Positions 8,134-18,854 of a DNA stretch of 64,000 nucleotides are shown piece after piece. The notes below the pieces were generated by a model that was not told the DNA's origin, did no database searches, and saw nothing but the letters and a program-made list of their open reading frames with translations. This DNA is from Pseudomonas xionganensis. Lineage in GTDB: Bacteria; Pseudomonadota; Gammaproteobacteria; Pseudomonadales; Pseudomonadaceae. The stretch lies in NCBI RefSeq assembly GCF_009763245.1, contig NZ_WKJZ01000001.1, forward strand, positions 2,186,941 through 2,250,940, given 5' to 3'. The position numbers were made by a program, and so were the translations under genes. Numbering within the stretch: the stretch's first letter is position 1; each line of letters opens with the position of its first letter.

Positions 8134-10096
8134 GTTTGTTGCGGATCAGCCTTCGCAGCGCAAAGCGATTGGGATGGCAGGCCTGGGCTACATCGGCGGG
8201 CACCGGCAAGGGTTCATCGTTGAGCCAGGCGGCGATCAGCTCGCCTGACAGGGGCGCACTGATCAGCCCGCGGGAGCCATGCCCGCTGTTGATATACAGA
8301 CCGTCGAGCCAGGGACAGGGGCTGTCCGGCACCTGGCGGGCATCCTTGCGCAGCATCGCGTAGGCCTCGGCAAACGCAGCGGTATCGGCCAGTGGGCCGA
8401 CAATCGGCAAATAGTCCGGGCTGGTACAGCGAAAGGCGGCGCGGCCCTGCAGGTGTGCGGGGTTCAGTGCCACAGCATTCAGTGCGTCTGCCAGTGCGGG
8501 TGAAATTTCCTCCAGTAGTTGAAGGTTGCTTGCATGATCGGCGCTGTTGGCTGTCAAGTCATCGCTGTTGAAGTCAAAGCTCGCGCCCAGGGTGTGCTCA
8601 TCCAGACGCGGCGGCGCGACATAACCCTCTGCGCAGACCACGGTGCTTAATGCCCGGCTGTCCGCTGTGGCCGGCAGCCGGCTGATCTGCCCACGGATGC
8701 GTTTGAGCGGCAGGTGCGCAGCCTGGCTAAAGCTCTTGATCTCGGCGGCACTGGCCAAGACCACGACCGCTGCGCTGGCCAGCAGCTGCTCGCCATTGCA
8801 GGCTTGCCATTGATTGCCGTCGCGGCGCAGTTCCAGGGCTTCCTGGTGCAATTGCAGGTGGATATTCGGGTGTTGGCTAAGCAGGGCGCAGAGCGCCGGC
8901 GGATGCACCCAGCCGGCTTCGGGATAGAACAGGCCGCCGGCGGGCAGAGGAATGCCCGCTTGGGCTTCGGCGGCGGTTTTATCCAGGGCGGTTAATAAAT
9001 CCTCGGGGAAGGCGGCCGCCAGTTGGGCCTGACGCTGGGCCTCCTTGCTGTCGAAGGCCAGCTGCAGCACACCGCAGTTGTCCCAGTCCTGACCTTTGTG
9101 CAGCCCGTGCAGCAGCCGGCGGGTATGGCCGTAGCCGCTGACGATCAGGCGCGACAGTGCGGTGTGATGGGCCGACAGCTTGAGGTAAAGCACCCCTTGC
9201 GGATTGCCCGAGGCTTCCTGGGCAATGGCGCCATGGCGTTCCATCAGGGTCACTTGCCAACCGCGTTGGGCCAGGCTGGCGGCCGTGGCGCAGCCAGCAA
9301 GACCTGCGCCGATTACCAGGGCAGTACGCGCGCCAGCCGGCTGAGGCGGGCGGGCAAACCAGGGTGTTGCGGCGGCTGCCGGTGTCCCGATATAGGCACC
9401 TTTTAGCACTTCCCACTTTTTCCCCAGGCCCGGCACGCGCTTCATCTTGAAGCCTGCCTCGTTGAGGCTGCGGCGCACATGGCCGGTGCTGGTAAAGGTG
9501 CCCAGGGTGGTGCCGGTGTGAGACAGCCTGGCCAGTTCGGCAAACAGCTCGGGTGTCCACATCTGCGGGTTTTTTGCCGGGGCGAAGCCGTCGAGAAACC
9601 AGGCGTCGATACGTGCATCCAGTTGTCCGAGCAACTCGCGGGCATCACCAATCAGCAGGGTCAGGATGATGCGTCCGTTGGCCAGCACCAGACGCTGAAA
9701 TCCCGGGTGCAAAGCCACGTACTGCGCCAGCAGTTGCTCGGCATAGGGGGCCAGCTCCGGCCAGAGGGCCAGGGCGCGCTCCAGGTCGGCCTTGTTTAGA
9801 GGATATTTTTCCACGCTGACGAAATGCAGCTGCGCCCCAGCCGGCGCCTGCTGTTCGAACAGCTGCCAGGCGCAGAGAAAGTTGAGGCCGGTGCCAAAGC
9901 CGGTTTCACCGATCACCAGCTGTTCACCGTTCTGCAGTGCGCTGAAACGTTCGCCGAGCTGGTTGTTGGCCAGAAACACATAGCGTGTCTCGGTCAGGCC
10001 GTCTTCCTGGGAGAAATAGACATCAGCGAACTGGCGCGACAGCGGCTGGCCGCGTTCGTCCCAATCGAGTTCGGCGTGGGGAGTATCGATCGACAT
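8129..10096 (-). CDS. mnmC: Bifunctional tRNA modification enzyme MnmC
   Basis: MnmC finishes the wobble modification mnm5(s2)U34 of tRNAs: the FAD domain removes the carboxymethyl group from cmnm5U and the SAM domain methylates the resulting nm5U. The 655-aa protein has both domains. The N-terminal methyltransferase shows GETGFGTGLNFLCAW (near residue 63) and DAWFLDGFAPAKNPQMW. The C-terminal oxidoreductase opens with the dinucleotide-binding VIGAGLAGCATAASL (near 264) and ends with the FAD-binding YINSGHGSRGLISAPLSGEL. Its N-terminus, MSIDTPHAELDWDERGQP, is family-typical. The stop codon is provided by an intergenic repeat. MnmE/MnmG, which act before it, are not in the window. Confidence 0.95.
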   Translation of the reverse strand: MSIDTPHAELDWDERGQPLSRQFADVYFSQEDGLTETRYVFLANNQLGERFSALQNGEQLVIGETGFGTGLNFLCAWQLFEQQAPAGAQLHFVSVEKYPLNKADLERALALWPELAPYAEQLLAQYVALHPGFQRLVLANGRIILTLLIGDARELLGQLDARIDAWFLDGFAPAKNPQMWTPELFAELARLSHTGTTLGTFTSTGHVRRSLNEAGFKMKRVPGLGKKWEVLKGAYIGTPAAAATPWFARPPQPAGARTALVIGAGLAGCATAASLAQRGWQVTLMERHGAIAQEASGNPQGVLYLKLSAHHTALSRLIVSGYGHTRRLLHGLHKGQDWDNCGVLQLAFDSKEAQRQAQLAAAFPEDLLTALDKTAAEAQAGIPLPAGGLFYPEAGWVHPPALCALLSQHPNIHLQLHQEALELRRDGNQWQACNGEQLLASAAVVVLASAAEIKSFSQAAHLPLKRIRGQISRLPATADSRALSTVVCAEGYVAPPRLDEHTLGASFDFNSDDLTANSADHASNLQLLEEISPALADALNAVALNPAHLQGRAAFRCTSPDYLPIVGPLADTAAFAEAYAMLRKDARQVPDSPCPWLDGLYINSGHGSRGLISAPLSGELIAAWLNDEPLPVPADVAQACHPNRFALRRLIRNKP

Positions 10097-10198
10097 ACAG
10101 GGCAGTCCGGATCAAGCAGGGGCGCATTCTAGCAGCGTGCTTCCAGACAAGCCGAGAGCGATCCGCTAGGCTCTGTTGATCATCCCCGGGAGCTGTAT

Positions 10199-11692
10199 AT
10201 GTTCGAATCTGCCGAGATCGGCCACGCCATCGACAAGGACACATTCGACAGCGAGGCCGCATTGCTGCGTGAGGCGTTGCTGGAGGTGCAGTATGAGTTG
10301 CAGCAGCAGAAGCGTTTCGCCGTGCTGATTCTGATCAATGGCATCGAGGGGGCGGGCAAGGGCGAGACGGTCAAGCTGCTCAACGAGTGGATGGATGCCC
10401 GACTAATCCAGGTCAGCACCTTCGACCAGCAGACCGACGAGGAGTTGGCCCATCCTCCAGCCTGGCGCTACTGGCGCCAGCTGCCGCCCAAGGGGCGTAT
10501 CGGCATCTTTTTCGGCAACTGGTACAGCCAGATGATCCAGGGACGGGTCAATGGGCGCTTCAAGAATGCGGTGCTGGATCAGGCCATCGACAGCACGCTG
10601 GCCCTGGAGCGCATGCTCAGCGATGAAGGCACCTTGATCTTCAAGTTCTGGTTTCACCTGTCCAAACCGCATATGAAGGCGCGCCTCAAGTCCCTGCGTG
10701 ACGACCCGCTGCACAGCTGGCGTATCAGCCCACTGGACTGGCAACAGTCGAAGACCTACGACAAGTATGTGCGGGTCGGTGAGCGGGTATTGCGCCGCAC
10801 CAGTCGTGATTACGCGCCCTGGTATGTGGTCGAGGGGGTTGATGAGTACTACCGCAGCCTGACGGTGGGGCGCATTCTTCACGATGGCCTGCAGGTCGCG
10901 CTCAAGGCCAAGACGCGGCCCGTGCCTCATCCACATGCGGCGCCGCTGACCTCGAGCCTGGACAACCGCGGCCTGCTCGACAGCCTGGATATGAGCCAGC
11001 GCCTGGACAAGGCCGACTATGACGAGCAACTGGCTGTGGAGCAGGCCCGACTGTCCGGCCTGATGCGCGACAAGCGTATGCGTCGACATTCCCTGGTGGC
11101 GGTGTTCGAGGGCAATGATGCGGCCGGCAAGGGCGGGGCGATTCGTCGCGTGATCGGTGCCCTGGACCCGCGCCAGTACCGCATCGTACCGGTGGCCGCA
11201 CCCACCGAGGAAGAGCAGGCCCAGCCCTATCTGTGGCGCTTCTGGCGACATATTCCGGCGCGCGGCAAATTCACCCTGTTTGATCGCTCCTGGTATGGGC
11301 GGGTGCTGGTGGAGCGGGTCGAGGGCTTCTGCAGCCCCGGCGACTGGTTGCGCGCTTATGGCGAGATCAATGACTTCGAGGAGCAGCTGAGCGAAGCCGG
11401 TGTGGTGCTGGTCAAATTCTGGTTGTCCATCGATCAGGACACCCAGCTGGAGCGCTTCAAAGCCCGCGAGCAGATTCCCTTCAAGCGCTTCAAGATCACC
11501 GAGGAAGACTGGCGCAACCGCGAGAAATGGCCGCTGTACCGCGATGCGGTGGGCGATATGGTCGATCGTACCAGTACCGAGATTGCTCCCTGGACTCTGG
11601 TCGAGGCCAACGACAAGCGTTTTGCCCGGATCAAGGTGTTGCGCACCATCAATCAGGCCATTGAGGCAGCGTTTGCCGCCCAGGACAAATAA
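10199..11692 (+). CDS. pap: Polyphosphate:AMP phosphotransferase (two-domain PPK2)
   Basis: This 497-aa protein is a fused double PPK2, the arrangement of class II PPK2 enzymes that phosphorylate AMP to ADP with polyphosphate. Each half has a Walker A-like loop: GIEGAGKGETV (near residue 46) and GNDAAGKGGAI (near 305). The second half has the full lid/catalytic sequence FDRSWYGRVLVERVEGF, while the equivalent place in the first half reads FFGNWYSQMIQGRVNG, losing the aspartate and arginine. A GGGAG ribosome site precedes the ATG by 7 nt. The following thiolase gene is on the same strand; I recall the same pair (PA3455-PA3454) in P. aeruginosa. Adenylate recycling during phosphate or energy stress is the expected role. 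Confidence 0.92.
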   Translation: MFESAEIGHAIDKDTFDSEAALLREALLEVQYELQQQKRFAVLILINGIEGAGKGETVKLLNEWMDARLIQVSTFDQQTDEELAHPPAWRYWRQLPPKGRIGIFFGNWYSQMIQGRVNGRFKNAVLDQAIDSTLALERMLSDEGTLIFKFWFHLSKPHMKARLKSLRDDPLHSWRISPLDWQQSKTYDKYVRVGERVLRRTSRDYAPWYVVEGVDEYYRSLTVGRILHDGLQVALKAKTRPVPHPHAAPLTSSLDNRGLLDSLDMSQRLDKADYDEQLAVEQARLSGLMRDKRMRRHSLVAVFEGNDAAGKGGAIRRVIGALDPRQYRIVPVAAPTEEEQAQPYLWRFWRHIPARGKFTLFDRSWYGRVLVERVEGFCSPGDWLRAYGEINDFEEQLSEAGVVLVKFWLSIDQDTQLERFKAREQIPFKRFKITEEDWRNREKWPLYRDAVGDMVDRTSTEIAPWTLVEANDKRFARIKVLRTINQAIEAAFAAQDK

Positions 11693-11807
11693 CCAGGCCC
11701 GGTGGCCAGGATGGTGGCGCATACAGCTACTGAATGATCGTCGCGCGGTTTGATTGTCCGGGCTTATGCTCGGCGCATCTTCAATGCCAATAACAATGAG
11801 GTGCAGC

Positions 11808-12992
11808 ATGCGCGAAGTGGTGATAGTCGAGAGTATACGGACTGGTCTGGCCAAGTCCTTCCGCGGCAAGTTCAACCTGACCCGGCCGGACGATATGGCG
11901 GCCCATTGCGTCAATGCGCTGCTGGCCCGCACCGGCATTGACCCGGCGCTGGTGGATGACTGCATCGTCGGAGCCGGATCCAACGAGGGTGCCCAGGGCA
12001 TGAACATCGGCCGCAACGTGGCGGTGCTTTCGGGCCTGGGCATCAACGTGGCCGGCATGACCCTCAACCGTTTCTGCTCCTCGGGCCTGCAGGCCATCGC
12101 CATTGCCGCCAATCAGGTGGCCTCCGGCTGCAGCGACATCATCGTCGCCGGCGGGGTCGAGTCGATCACCATGACCCTCAAGAGCATGAACACCGACAAG
12201 CTGTTCAACCCGATCCTGCAGCAGGAGGTGCCGGGCATCTACTACCCCATGGGGCAGACCGCCGAGATCGTTGCGCGGCGCTATAACGTCAGCCGTGAAG
12301 CCCAGGACGCCTACGCCCTGCAAAGCCAGCAGCGCACCGCCAGAGCCCAGGCCGAAGGGCTGTTCGACGATGAAATCGTGCCGATGCAGGTGCGTTATCA
12401 GGTTGAAGACAAGGCCACAGGCGAGGCGCGTATCGTCGAAGGCGTGGTTGATCGCGATGACTGCAACCGTGCCGACACCACCCTGGAAAGCCTGGCCGCG
12501 CTTAAACCGGTATTTGCCGAGGATGGTTCGGTGACCGCCGGCAATGCCTCGCAGCTGTCCGACGGCGCTTCCATGACCCTGGTGATGAGTCTGGACAAGG
12601 CCATCGAGCTGGGGCTTAAACCGAAGGCCTTCTTCCGCGGCTTTACCGTGGCCGGCTGCGAGCCGGACGAAATGGGTATCGGCCCGGTGTTCTCGGTGCC
12701 CAAGCTGCTCAAGGCCAGAGGCCTGACCATTGCCGATATCGACCTGTGGGAGCTGAACGAGGCCTTCGCCTCCCAGTGCCTGTATGCCCGCGATCGCCTG
12801 GAAATCGATAACGCCAGGTACAACGTCAACGGCGGCTCGATCTCCATTGGCCACCCCTTCGGTATGACCGGTTCACGTCAGGTCGGGCATCTGGTGCGTG
12901 AGCTGCAAAGGCGCAACCTGCGCTATGGCATCGTGACCATGTGTGTGGGTGGGGGCATGGGTGCGACGGGCTTGTTTGAAGCCGTGCGTTAA
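11808..12992 (+). CDS. Acetyl-CoA C-acyltransferase (thiolase family)
   Basis: A 394-aa thiolase. The acyl-accepting cysteine lies in NRFCSSGLQA, the conserved NEAFA loop, GGSISIGHPFGMTGSR histidine motif and the C-terminal CVGGGMGA cysteine are all present, so it should be active. It could work in beta-oxidation (fadA-like) or in synthesis; the sequence alone does not decide, and no fadB partner is adjacent. The frame extends 54 nt upstream, but GAGGTG before the ATG at 11808 and the family N-terminus MREVVIVESIRTGLAKSF decide the start. It is 115 nt from the PPK2 gene and is followed by a hairpin terminator. Confidence 0.93.
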   Translation: MREVVIVESIRTGLAKSFRGKFNLTRPDDMAAHCVNALLARTGIDPALVDDCIVGAGSNEGAQGMNIGRNVAVLSGLGINVAGMTLNRFCSSGLQAIAIAANQVASGCSDIIVAGGVESITMTLKSMNTDKLFNPILQQEVPGIYYPMGQTAEIVARRYNVSREAQDAYALQSQQRTARAQAEGLFDDEIVPMQVRYQVEDKATGEARIVEGVVDRDDCNRADTTLESLAALKPVFAEDGSVTAGNASQLSDGASMTLVMSLDKAIELGLKPKAFFRGFTVAGCEPDEMGIGPVFSVPKLLKARGLTIADIDLWELNEAFASQCLYARDRLEIDNARYNVNGGSISIGHPFGMTGSRQVGHLVRELQRRNLRYGIVTMCVGGGMGATGLFEAVR

Positions 12993-13033
12993 GATCTGCC
13001 TGCCAGCGCTCTGCCTGGGGCGAGCGGGGTCGA

Positions 13034-13067
13034 CAGGAGCGCCAATCCTGCAGGGTTGGCGCTCCTG
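13034..13067. terminator. Bidirectional hairpin between thiolase and small convergent gene
   Basis: A 12-bp perfect stem CAGGAGCGCCAA / TTGGCGCTCCTG with a 10-nt loop lies between two convergent genes. Only a short T-run follows (CTGTTT), so termination is likely but not certain. Confidence 0.6.
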
Positions 13068-13091
13068 CTGTTTCAGGCGCCAGGCATGAGG

Positions 13092-13316
13092 CTAAAAGTG
13101 CTGATCGAGGGCGCCGGAGCGGATGTAGAGTGCCCCGGCAACCTGCATGCGCTGGATATAGCGATCAATCCCTTTGATGGCATCCACCCGGGTGAAGTAG
13201 GGGCCCTCCAGGGTGCCCTCGCGGGTAGAGAAGAAATATTGGCCATTGACCGCACTCACTCGCTCGCTGCGGTAATGGGTGCCTGGGTTGTTGTCTGCGC
13301 GACGCTGACCGAACAT
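13092..13316 (-). CDS. Small conserved hypothetical protein, 74 aa
   Basis: Begins MFGQRRADNNPGTHYRSERV and contains GQYFFSTREGTLEGPYFTRVDAIKGIDRYI, a pattern I associate with a small Pseudomonas family (possibly DUF6316, from memory). Function unknown. A GGGAGGT ribosome site sits 6 nt before the ATG at 13314-13316, which rules out the longer TTG start at 13331. No membrane segment or signal. The GPYFTRVDA segment recalls GYF-2-like 'screen display' modules, but the protein is too short to be sure. It converges on the thiolase gene across a shared hairpin. Confidence 0.75.
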   Translation of the reverse strand: MFGQRRADNNPGTHYRSERVSAVNGQYFFSTREGTLEGPYFTRVDAIKGIDRYIQRMQVAGALYIRSGALDQHF

Positions 13317-13602
13317 GGCCGAACCTCCCAATCTGAGCCGTCTAATTGCAGCTTACTGCCTCTGCGCTGCGACATCGGGGTTGGCGACAAGTGGTCGTTT
13401 TTTAGCCGGAATCTGGCAGTTGAAGGCACTTTCCATGATTTCTGACGCCAGCTTTCAAACGCTTTGCGGCGACTGATCAGTACAGTTTTGCCTGATCCTG
13501 CTGTCTGGCTGTGGCTGTATTGCTGCACTCTGGCCACCTAGAATAGCGATTTTGCGCCCGCTGCTTGCTTGAGTCTCTGGGTGCGAGCTATTCGAGGCGG
13601 TC

Positions 13603-14565
13603 ATGCATATTTCATCCGGGCGCTGGTTGTACGGCATGCTGTTGGCACTGGTGACGGCAGTGCTCTGGGGTGTGTTGCCGATCAAGCTTAAAGAGGTGCT
13701 GCAGGTCATGGACCCGGTTACGGTGACCTGGTATCGCCTGTTGGTAGCCGGTTCCATCCTCCTCGCCTACCTGGCGGCCAGCCGGCGCTTGCCGCGCTTT
13801 CGCCCTTTGGGGCGCAAGGGCAGCTGGTTGCTGCTGCTGGCCATTGCCGGCCTGACCGCCAACTATGTGCTCTATCTGGTGGGGTTGAACCTGCTGAGCC
13901 CCGGCACCACCCAGTTGGTCATCCAGATGGCGCCGATTCTGCTTCTGGTCAGCAGTATTTTCGTCTTCCGCGAGCGTTTCAGCCTGGGCCAGGGGATGGG
14001 GCTGGTGGTGCTGTTGCTGGGATTTGCCCTGTTCTTCAATCAGCGTCTGCAGGAATTGCTGACGTCCCTCAGCGACTACACCGCAGGGGTACTGATTGTC
14101 CTGCTGGCGGCGCTGGTATGGGCCTTCTATGGCCTGGCACAGAAGCAGTTGCTGACCGTATGGAACTCGCTGCAGGTGATGATGGTGATCTACCTGGCCT
14201 GCGCCCTGTTGCTGACGCCCTGGGCGCATCCCATGCAGGCCTTGCAACTGAGTCCACTGCAGGGCTGGCTGCTGCTGGCCTGTTGCCTGAATACCCTGGT
14301 GGCCTATGGCGCCTTCGCCGAGGCCCTGGCCCACTGGGAGGCCTCACGGGTCAGCGCGACCCTGGCGATCACGCCGCTGGTGACCTTTTCCGCGGTGGCC
14401 CTGGCGGCCAGTTGGTGGCCGGATCATGTGCGCCCCGAGCAGATCAACTGGATCGGCTATGCCGGTGCCTTGCTGGTGGTCCTGGGCTCGGCGCTGACGG
14501 CTCTGGGGCCGTCACTCGTGGCGGGTTGGCGGGCACGCAAGGCGCGCCTTGCTCTGCCTGGCTGA
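13603..14565 (+). CDS. EamA/DMT-family transporter
   Basis: A 320-aa integral membrane protein with about ten hydrophobic segments in two EamA halves (first half ending near residue 145, the second starting near 155). Internal features such as ALVTAVLWGVLPIKLKE at the N-terminus, LYLVGLNLLSPGTTQLVIQMAP and the second-half counterpart AEALAHWEASRVSATLAITPLVTF are typical of drug/metabolite exporters. The substrate cannot be read from sequence. The gene stands alone, 286 nt after the start of the divergent small gene and convergent with the quinone oxidoreductase. Confidence 0.88.
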   Translation: MHISSGRWLYGMLLALVTAVLWGVLPIKLKEVLQVMDPVTVTWYRLLVAGSILLAYLAASRRLPRFRPLGRKGSWLLLLAIAGLTANYVLYLVGLNLLSPGTTQLVIQMAPILLLVSSIFVFRERFSLGQGMGLVVLLLGFALFFNQRLQELLTSLSDYTAGVLIVLLAALVWAFYGLAQKQLLTVWNSLQVMMVIYLACALLLTPWAHPMQALQLSPLQGWLLLACCLNTLVAYGAFAEALAHWEASRVSATLAITPLVTFSAVALAASWWPDHVRPEQINWIGYAGALLVVLGSALTALGPSLVAGWRARKARLALPG

Positions 14566-14585
14566 ACCGACAGGGGCGTCAGCGT

Positions 14586-15198
14586 TCATGCGCTGACCCC
14601 CAGCTGTTCCGCGCGGCGCAACCAGCTTTGGCGCTGCTGTTCCGAGGAAGGGCGTACCGGGGCGAACTCCGCCAGGCGGCGGGTCTTGATGCCACTGAAG
14701 CCCAGTATGGTGCGGGTCATCTGGCGATGCCCCGGTGCCCCGTAGATCCAGCGGAAATACCAGGGCGGTGTATCCATGGTCACCAGCAGGTCGGCGGTGC
14801 GGCCACTGAGCAGCTTGTCCCACAGCTGCGATCGGTTGCGGTACTTGAAGGCGAAACCGGGTAGAAAGGTGCGGTCGAAAAAGCCCTTGAGTAGCGCCGG
14901 AATGCCACCCCACCAGACCGGGTAGACGAACACCAGGTGTTCGGCCCAGTGGATCTGCCGCTGCGCCTCCAGTAGGTCGGGTTCCAGTTGCTGGCCCTGT
15001 TCGTAGCCGTCGCGTAGTACCGGCTCGAAGTCCATTTCTCCCAGTTTCAGCTGGCGTACCACATGGCCCTTGCGGCGCGCGCCCTGGGCGTAGGCCTCGC
15101 TCAGCGCGTGGCACAGGCTATTGCTCTTCGGGGTGCCGAGGATCATCAGAATACGTTTGCCGTCACCTTCCAGTGGCGTGGCGCCGCTTTTTCCTTCT

Positions 15199-15206
<8 letters not shown>
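14586..15206 (-). CDS. NAD(P)H-dependent quinone oxidoreductase, flavodoxin-like fold
   Basis: A 206-aa protein of the NQO/MdaB/KefF-type flavodoxin-like family. It has the N-terminal FMN/FAD phosphate-binding strand [20 protein letters not shown], the [21 protein letters not shown] motif and the [20 protein letters not shown] loop. The expected role is two-electron reduction of quinones or similar electrophiles in the cytoplasm. Its start codon overlaps the fumC stop by 8 nt, so it is probably translated by coupling as the second gene of a fumC operon. I recall an oxidoreductase next to fumC2 in P. aeruginosa as well. Confidence 0.9.
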
Positions 15207-16593
<1,387 letters not shown>

Positions 16594-16693
16594 GGTGAGG
16601 CTCCCGAGGCGGCTGGTGGGTGGGCTGTAGGGGTGTCAGCACCCTCAGCTTAGGCCCTCGGCGGCTGCAGGAGGTTCCCTGGGGGCAGGCGCT

Positions 16694-17704
16694 CTACCAG
16701 CGGGCGCGGGTTTCGCCCAGCCAACCCAGGGCATTGCGCACGGGTACGCGTTCACCCTGGGGGGTGCGCAGCTCACCATTGAAGTGACCGAACCATTGCC
16801 GGCTGTCGGCGTAGAACGGGCCGAAACGGCGGTAGACCTGATGATGCTGCAAGGGGCTGAAGCTCAGGCTGACCTGGTCATTCTGGCTGCGCAGTTGCCA
16901 GAGGGTGGGGCTGCTGTTGGCTTGCTTGGCAATGCTGACGGGGCTGTTGAGTTGTTGCAGGTCGCCACCGAACCACAATGCGTTTTCCGACAGTGCGCTG
17001 TGATCGGTCCAGCCTGCACCGAAGTTACCGGCAATGCCGCCGGGGGCGGCAAAGGCAGCGCGGGTCCAGTGGCTATTGAGCGGCCAGACGCCGCGCCCGA
17101 AATCCATGGAGGCGAAGCTCTGGCCCGGGCTGCAGAGGTATTGCCGCTCGCCCAGTTGCACGCTCCCGCTGCAGGGCAGGCCCAGCTCCCGACAGGTGGC
17201 GTGAAAGCCGCGATGGCCCATGGGGGCGACCAGATTGACCGAGTCGCGATCGCCGGGCTGCTGGACGTCCAGGGCGACATGCAGGGGTTGGCCGCCAATA
17301 TCCGGAGCGCTGACCGTAATGCGGGTACGCCCGAAGTGTTCGCTGACGCGAAGCTGCAGCTTGGGGTGGTTGAAGGCATGGCTCTGCTGCGCCCGATCCG
17401 GCAACTTGCAGCCAAGACTCAGGGGGCGCAGCTGGCTGTGGGCCACAGAGTGGCCGCTGTGCAGGTCGAGGAAATAGGCCGCGGCATAGCCCAGGTAGTC
17501 GAGGTCGGCCTGGGTCAGGGAGAGAATCCAGTCGGGCGTGGTGATGCACCAGTGATTCCAGCGTTTGCGCCGGCCGAAGTGGCCAGGCATGGCGCAGTCA
17601 ATCCGCGGTTGGGCGGACCAGCCGATCGCCTGGGGGTTGAGCTGGCCATGGGCATCGCACAGGGCAATGAGGGCGCCGGGTGGTGGCTGGGTGAAACTGT
17701 TCAT
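16694..17704 (-). CDS. DUF2804 domain protein
   Basis: A 336-aa protein resembling the DUF2804 family, whose function is unknown. Visible family-like segments are RWNHWCITTPDWILSLT, CDAHG near the N-terminus, APMGHRGFHATCRELGLP, MDFGRGVWPLNSHWTRAA and a C-terminal YRRFGPFYADSRQWFGHFNGEL. Tryptophan-rich beta-strand character suggests a lipocalin-like or carbohydrate-binding fold, but that is a guess. A longer TTG start exists at 17749; I prefer the ATG at 17702-17704 (MNSFTQPPPGALIALCD), as DUF2804 proteins start just before this segment. It stands alone, divergent from the DUF2059 gene. Confidence 0.78.
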   Translation of the reverse strand: MNSFTQPPPGALIALCDAHGQLNPQAIGWSAQPRIDCAMPGHFGRRKRWNHWCITTPDWILSLTQADLDYLGYAAAYFLDLHSGHSVAHSQLRPLSLGCKLPDRAQQSHAFNHPKLQLRVSEHFGRTRITVSAPDIGGQPLHVALDVQQPGDRDSVNLVAPMGHRGFHATCRELGLPCSGSVQLGERQYLCSPGQSFASMDFGRGVWPLNSHWTRAAFAAPGGIAGNFGAGWTDHSALSENALWFGGDLQQLNSPVSIAKQANSSPTLWQLRSQNDQVSLSFSPLQHHQVYRRFGPFYADSRQWFGHFNGELRTPQGERVPVRNALGWLGETRARW

Positions 17705-17957
17705 CGAACACGTCCATGTGTGCTGGTACCCATTGCCGGGTACGATCAAGCAAGAATGGCTGAGACCCGGCAGGATGCACAGCCGTCGGTCGGCTCAGCA
17801 AGTGCTGGTATTTTGGCCTTTTGTCAGGCGGTGCGCCAGTGCGCAGACCGGATGTGCGCTGGTGCACGCTCTCGGGTCGCTTGAGTGGCTGCCGTGTTCG
17901 GCCCAGAATGGCGCGGTCGAGGGCCTGTCGGGCCTTCTGTTTAGATTAGGAGTGTGC

Positions 17958-18458
17958 ATGCCACGTTTATCCGTCCTGTGTGCGACCTTGTTGCTGGCAG
18001 GCAGTTGTTCCCAGGTGTTGGCCGATGCTCGCAGCCATGCCGCCGATGCCGAACGTTTTCTCCTGCTGGCACGGGCCGACAAGCTGGCGGTGCCGGTCTA
18101 CGGTCAGGTGCGCGAGATGTTTGCCCAGCGTTTTGCCGAGAGCAAGGGCTCCCAGGCTGATCAGGCGCTGCTGGAGTCCTATCAGGCCAAGGCCGATGCC
18201 GCACTGGACAAGGCCGTGGGCTGGGACAAGCTCAAGCCGGACATGATCAGCCTCTACACCCGCCATTTCAACGAGCAGGAGATGCGTGAGCTGATCGCCT
18301 TCTATGAGTCGCCACTGGGCAAGAAGGTGGTCGACAGCATGCCGCAACTGACCGCGCAGTCGGCCCAGCTGACCCAGGCCCGGCTGGAAGCCGCGGTGCC
18401 GGAAGTCAATCAGCTGCTGGCGGAAATGAGCGGCAAACTGCAACCGAAGCAGCCCTGA
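17958..18458 (+). CDS. Periplasmic DUF2059 protein
   Basis: A 166-aa protein with a Sec signal peptide (MPRLSVLCATLLLAGSCSQVLA) and a helical DUF2059 domain (MISLYTRHFNEQEMRELIAFYESPLGKKVVD is the diagnostic segment). The function is unknown; localisation should be periplasmic, and a lipoprotein is conceivable because of the GSCS stretch, although it lacks a good lipobox. AGGAGTG sits 4 nt before the ATG at 17958, which settles the start although the frame is open upstream. It is 9 nt from bolA, so the two are probably one transcript. Confidence 0.85.
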   Translation: MPRLSVLCATLLLAGSCSQVLADARSHAADAERFLLLARADKLAVPVYGQVREMFAQRFAESKGSQADQALLESYQAKADAALDKAVGWDKLKPDMISLYTRHFNEQEMRELIAFYESPLGKKVVDSMPQLTAQSAQLTQARLEAAVPEVNQLLAEMSGKLQPKQP

Positions 18459-18467
18459 GGGATAGAC

Positions 18468-18764
18468 ATGGCCAAGATCGATCAATTGCGCGCCGCCCTC
18501 GAGGCGTTGCAACCCCAGCACCTCGATGTGCTGGATGAAAGCCATATGCACAGCCGGGGGCTGGAGACGCACTACAAGGCGGTGATCGTCAGCCCCGTCT
18601 TCGCCGATTTGAATGCGGTCAAGCGCCATCAGCGGGTCTACGCCTGCCTGGGTGAGCTGATGGGGCAGGTGCACGCCTTGGCGCTGCATACCTACACGCC
18701 ACAGGAGTGGGCGCAGCAGGGCGTAGCGCCGGCTTCGCCGACCTGTCGGGGTGGTAGCGCCTGA
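18468..18764 (+). CDS. bolA: BolA family protein
   Basis: A 98-aa BolA-type protein: MAKIDQLRAALEALQPQHLDVLDES, the conserved H-containing stretch SHMHSRGLETHYKAVIVSPVF, then LNAVKRHQRVYACLGELM and VHALALHTYTPQEW. BolA proteins pair with monothiol glutaredoxins to handle iron-sulfur clusters and also affect morphology and biofilm in stationary phase. The VHAL.LHTYTP ending is typical of BolA proper rather than IbaG. The gene follows the DUF2059 gene in the same direction; mtnA follows after a TATAAT box. Confidence 0.9.
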   Translation: MAKIDQLRAALEALQPQHLDVLDESHMHSRGLETHYKAVIVSPVFADLNAVKRHQRVYACLGELMGQVHALALHTYTPQEWAQQGVAPASPTCRGGSA

Positions 18765-18820
18765 CCGGCGCTTGCGCCCGCACGCTTATATAAATGACAG
18801 CCACCGGTTCGGTGGGTGCG

Positions 18821-18826
18821 TATAAT
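18821..18826 (+). promoter_or_regulatory. Candidate -10 box of mtnA promoter
   Basis: Perfect TATAAT 28 nt upstream of the mtnA start. A CCACCG/CGGTGG hairpin (18801-18815) lies immediately before, where the -35 would be; no convincing -35 is visible at standard spacing. Confidence 0.4.
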
Positions 18827-18854
18827 CGCCGGCTTTTTTCGCCCAGAGGTGGTC

